From NCBI GenBank assembly GCA_002293585.1, contig DBDM01000096.1:4633-11329 (forward strand): a DNA stretch of 6,697 nt. Direction: 5' to 3'. Each line of letters begins with the position of its first letter. Positions within the stretch are counted from its first letter, which is position 1. Source of the stretch: Bacteroidales bacterium UBA932 (lineage in GTDB: Bacteria; Bacteroidota; Bacteroidia; Bacteroidales; UBA932). This document shows positions 4,642 to 6,697 of this stretch, one piece after another. The notes below the pieces were generated by a model. The model had not been told where the DNA came from. It did no database searches and saw only the letters and a list, made by a program, of their open reading frames with translations. A program made the position numbers and the translations under genes.

Positions 4642-6697
4642 ATGAAAAAGTATCTATCATTAACACTTATTGCAGCATTTATTATGAGCTGTACGCAACA
4701 ACCGGTGTATCCCGAAACGAAGAAAATCGATCACAAAGATGTGTATTTCGGTAAAGAAGTGGCCGACCCTTACCGTTGGCTGGAAGACGACCGTTCGGCA
4801 GAAACCGCCGAATGGGTGAAGGCGCAAAATTCGGTCACCTTTGATTATTTATCGCAAATTCCTTTCCGTGAAAATATCAAAAAACAATTAACGGAAATGT
4901 GGAATTATCCGCGGCAGGGCGTTCCTTTCAAGGCAGGCGACAAATATTTCATGTGGAGAAATAACGGACTGCAAAATCAATCGGTGCTTTACATCATGGA
5001 CGGGCTCAACGGTGAACCCCGCGAATTCATTAACCCCAACACCATGTCGGAACAAGGCACCACGGCCATTGCTTCGTTGAGCATATCGAACGATAATCAA
5101 TATGTGGCCTACACCTCGTCGGTGGGTGGTTCGGACTGGAAAGAAATTCGCGTGAAGGATATCAACGGGAACGATTTGAAAGACGTGATTAGCTGGGTGA
5201 AATTTTCCGGCATTGCATGGCAGGGAAACGGTTTTTATTATAGCTGCTATGAAGCGCCCAAAGGCAGCGCCCTCTCGCAGAAGAATGAGTTTAGCAAGGT
5301 GTATTACCACAAGCTGGGCACCGAGCAAAAAGCCGATAAGTTGATTTATGAAGACAAGAAAAACGCCCTGCGTTATCATTACGCTTCTACCAGCGAAGAT
5401 GGTCGTTACCTTTATTTGGAAGTATCGGAAGGAACCAGCGGGAACGCATTGTCCGTGATGAGTCTTAACCGGCAGGGCAGCAAATTTCGTCCCATTGTGG
5501 AAAAATTCGATAAGGATTATGGCGTGGTAACTAATTTTGGAGATGATATTTATATTCTTACCAATCATAACGCGCCGCGCTACCGCCTAATGAAAACAAC
5601 GCCTCCTTTCAAGCCGGAGAACTGGACGGTAGTTATTCCCGAAAGCGAAGATGTGTTGCAGTCGGTGCAGGTGATTGGTGAAAAATTAGTGGCCAAATAC
5701 TTGCATAATGCCCACTCAAAAGTAGTGGTTTTTGATAAAAACGGTAAGCAGGAAACAGAGATACAATTGCCTGAAATCGGCACGGTGTCGGGCATCAATG
5801 GCGAAAAAGGCGACAATGAAATGTTCTATGCTTTTACTTCTTTTAGTACGCCGAGCGCTATTTACCGGCTGGATATTACCAATCCCCAACCGGAACTTTA
5901 CAAGGCTACGGAGTTGAATGTGAAACCGGCCAAATATGTTACCGAACAAGTTTGGTATGAAAGTAAAGACGGTACCAAGGTACCTATGTTCATTGTGTAT
6001 AAGGAAGGAACGAAGAAAAACGGTAAGAACCCGACCTTGCTTTATGGTTACGGCGGATTTAATAACTGTCAGACCCCCGGATTCAGCATCAGCAATATGT
6101 TTTTCATGGAACAGGGCGGTATTTATGCCGTAGCTAACCTGCGCGGCGGCGGCGAATTTGGCGAAGAATGGCACAAAGCCGGCACAAAATTGAATAAACA
6201 AAACGTGTTCGATGATTTTATCGCCGCGGCCGAATACCTGATCAATAATAATTATACATCATCTGAAAAACTGGCTATTCGCGGCGGCTCCAACGGCGGT
6301 TTGCTTGTAGGCGCCTGCATGACCCAGCGTCCCGAATTGTTTAAGGTGGCCTTGCCCGCTGTAGGTGTAATGGATATGCTGCGCTTCCATAAGTTCACCG
6401 TAGGCTGGGGATGGGTAGGCGACTACGGTTCCAGTGATAACGAAGAAGAATTTAACTATATCCTCGGCTATTCGCCGTTGCATAACATAAAAGAAAACGT
6501 ATGTTATCCGGCCACGCTGATTACTACCGGCGACCACGACGACCGTGTGGTGCCTGCTCACTCATTCAAGTTTGCGGCCACCTTGCAGGCAGCCCAACAA
6601 ACAGCGCCGGCATGTAGCAACCCCACGTTAATTCGCATTGAAACTATGGCCGGCCACGGTGCCGGAAAGCCTACTTCCAAGGTAATAGAAGAAACCG
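4642..6697 (+). CDS. Prolyl oligopeptidase (family S9A) lipoprotein, 3' end cut by window
   Basis: The frame is open from ATG 4642 to the window end (685 complete codons). This is a prolyl oligopeptidase, a serine peptidase that cuts short peptides after proline. Residues 1-17 look like a lipoprotein signal with lipobox IMSC and acylated Cys at C17; no acidic run follows it, so the protein probably stays in the periplasm rather than moving to the cell surface (inference). The N-terminal propeller domain spans about 24-440. The catalytic domain follows with YGYGGF (Y470, oxyanion hole), GGSNGG (nucleophile S550, N551), W591, DHDDRVVP (D633, R635) and AGHGAGK (H672). All three triad residues and the proline-pocket residues known from porcine prolyl oligopeptidase are present. 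By comparison with that enzyme (710 residues) only about 20-25 residues are missing, so the gene is likely complete outside the window. Confidence 0.95.
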   Translation, partial: MKKYLSLTLIAAFIMSCTQQPVYPETKKIDHKDVYFGKEVADPYRWLEDDRSAETAEWVKAQNSVTFDYLSQIPFRENIKKQLTEMWNYPRQGVPFKAGDKYFMWRNNGLQNQSVLYIMDGLNGEPREFINPNTMSEQGTTAIASLSISNDNQYVAYTSSVGGSDWKEIRVKDINGNDLKDVISWVKFSGIAWQGNGFYYSCYEAPKGSALSQKNEFSKVYYHKLGTEQKADKLIYEDKKNALRYHYASTSEDGRYLYLEVSEGTSGNALSVMSLNRQGSKFRPIVEKFDKDYGVVTNFGDDIYILTNHNAPRYRLMKTTPPFKPENWTVVIPESEDVLQSVQVIGEKLVAKYLHNAHSKVVVFDKNGKQETEIQLPEIGTVSGINGEKGDNEMFYAFTSFSTPSAIYRLDITNPQPELYKATELNVKPAKYVTEQVWYESKDGTKVPMFIVYKEGTKKNGKNPTLLYGYGGFNNCQTPGFSISNMFFMEQGGIYAVANLRGGGEFGEEWHKAGTKLNKQNVFDDFIAAAEYLINNNYTSSEKLAIRGGSNGGLLVGACMTQRPELFKVALPAVGVMDMLRFHKFTVGWGWVGDYGSSDNEEEFNYILGYSPLHNIKENVCYPATLITTGDHDDRVVPAHSFKFAATLQAAQQTAPACSNPTLIRIETMAGHGAGKPTSKVIEET

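Noticed and set aside
4888..5568. 226-codon reverse open frame
   Set aside because: It is the antisense shadow of the prolyl oligopeptidase propeller domain.

Overview
The window most likely comes from a Bacteroidota (Bacteroidales-like) chromosome. The evidence is a near-perfect Bacteroidetes-type promoter (TTTG, 19 nt, TAnnTTTG) in front of the tRNA, A/T-rich leaders without Shine-Dalgarno sequences, and protein sequences that read like Bacteroidota versions of YgiQ, FolC and prolyl oligopeptidase. This is a judgement from memory of these families; no database was searched.

Layout, left to right. Positions 1-171 (+) hold the C-terminal end of signal peptidase I (lepB), whose stop overlaps by 14 bp the end of a convergent gene. 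Positions 158-2113 (-) are a YgiQ-family radical SAM protein that starts at a TTG codon. It carries two in-frame insertions of a short repeated element, at about 1102-1191 and 1343-1459. Positions 2091-3026 (-) are a D-2-hydroxyacid dehydrogenase just upstream of ygiQ and overlapping its start by 23 bp. Positions 3058-3141 (-) are a tRNA-Leu(GAG), 31 nt upstream of the dehydrogenase and probably driving the same transcript. Positions 3142-3247 are a divergent promoter region. Positions 3248-4570 (+) are folC. Positions 4571-4641 are a spacer built almost entirely of short tandem repeats. Positions 4642-6697 (+) are a prolyl oligopeptidase with a lipoprotein signal, cut by the window edge about 20-25 residues before its expected end.

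The genes are mostly housekeeping: protein export, folate polyglutamylation, tRNA and peptide degradation. They do not form an obvious shared pathway. The unusual content is the repeat element inside ygiQ. Each copy has a 22-bp module (20/22 identical), an array of degenerate heptamers (3 units in one copy, 5 in the other) and a 47-bp identical core. The two-heptamer difference accounts exactly for the 14-bp length difference and places the core in two different reading frames of the same gene. The core has no stop in any of its three frames on the ygiQ sense strand, so it behaves like a gene-tolerated repeat, comparable in concept to the Rickettsia palindromic elements found inside genes. A similar heptamer array lies directly before the prolyl oligopeptidase ATG.
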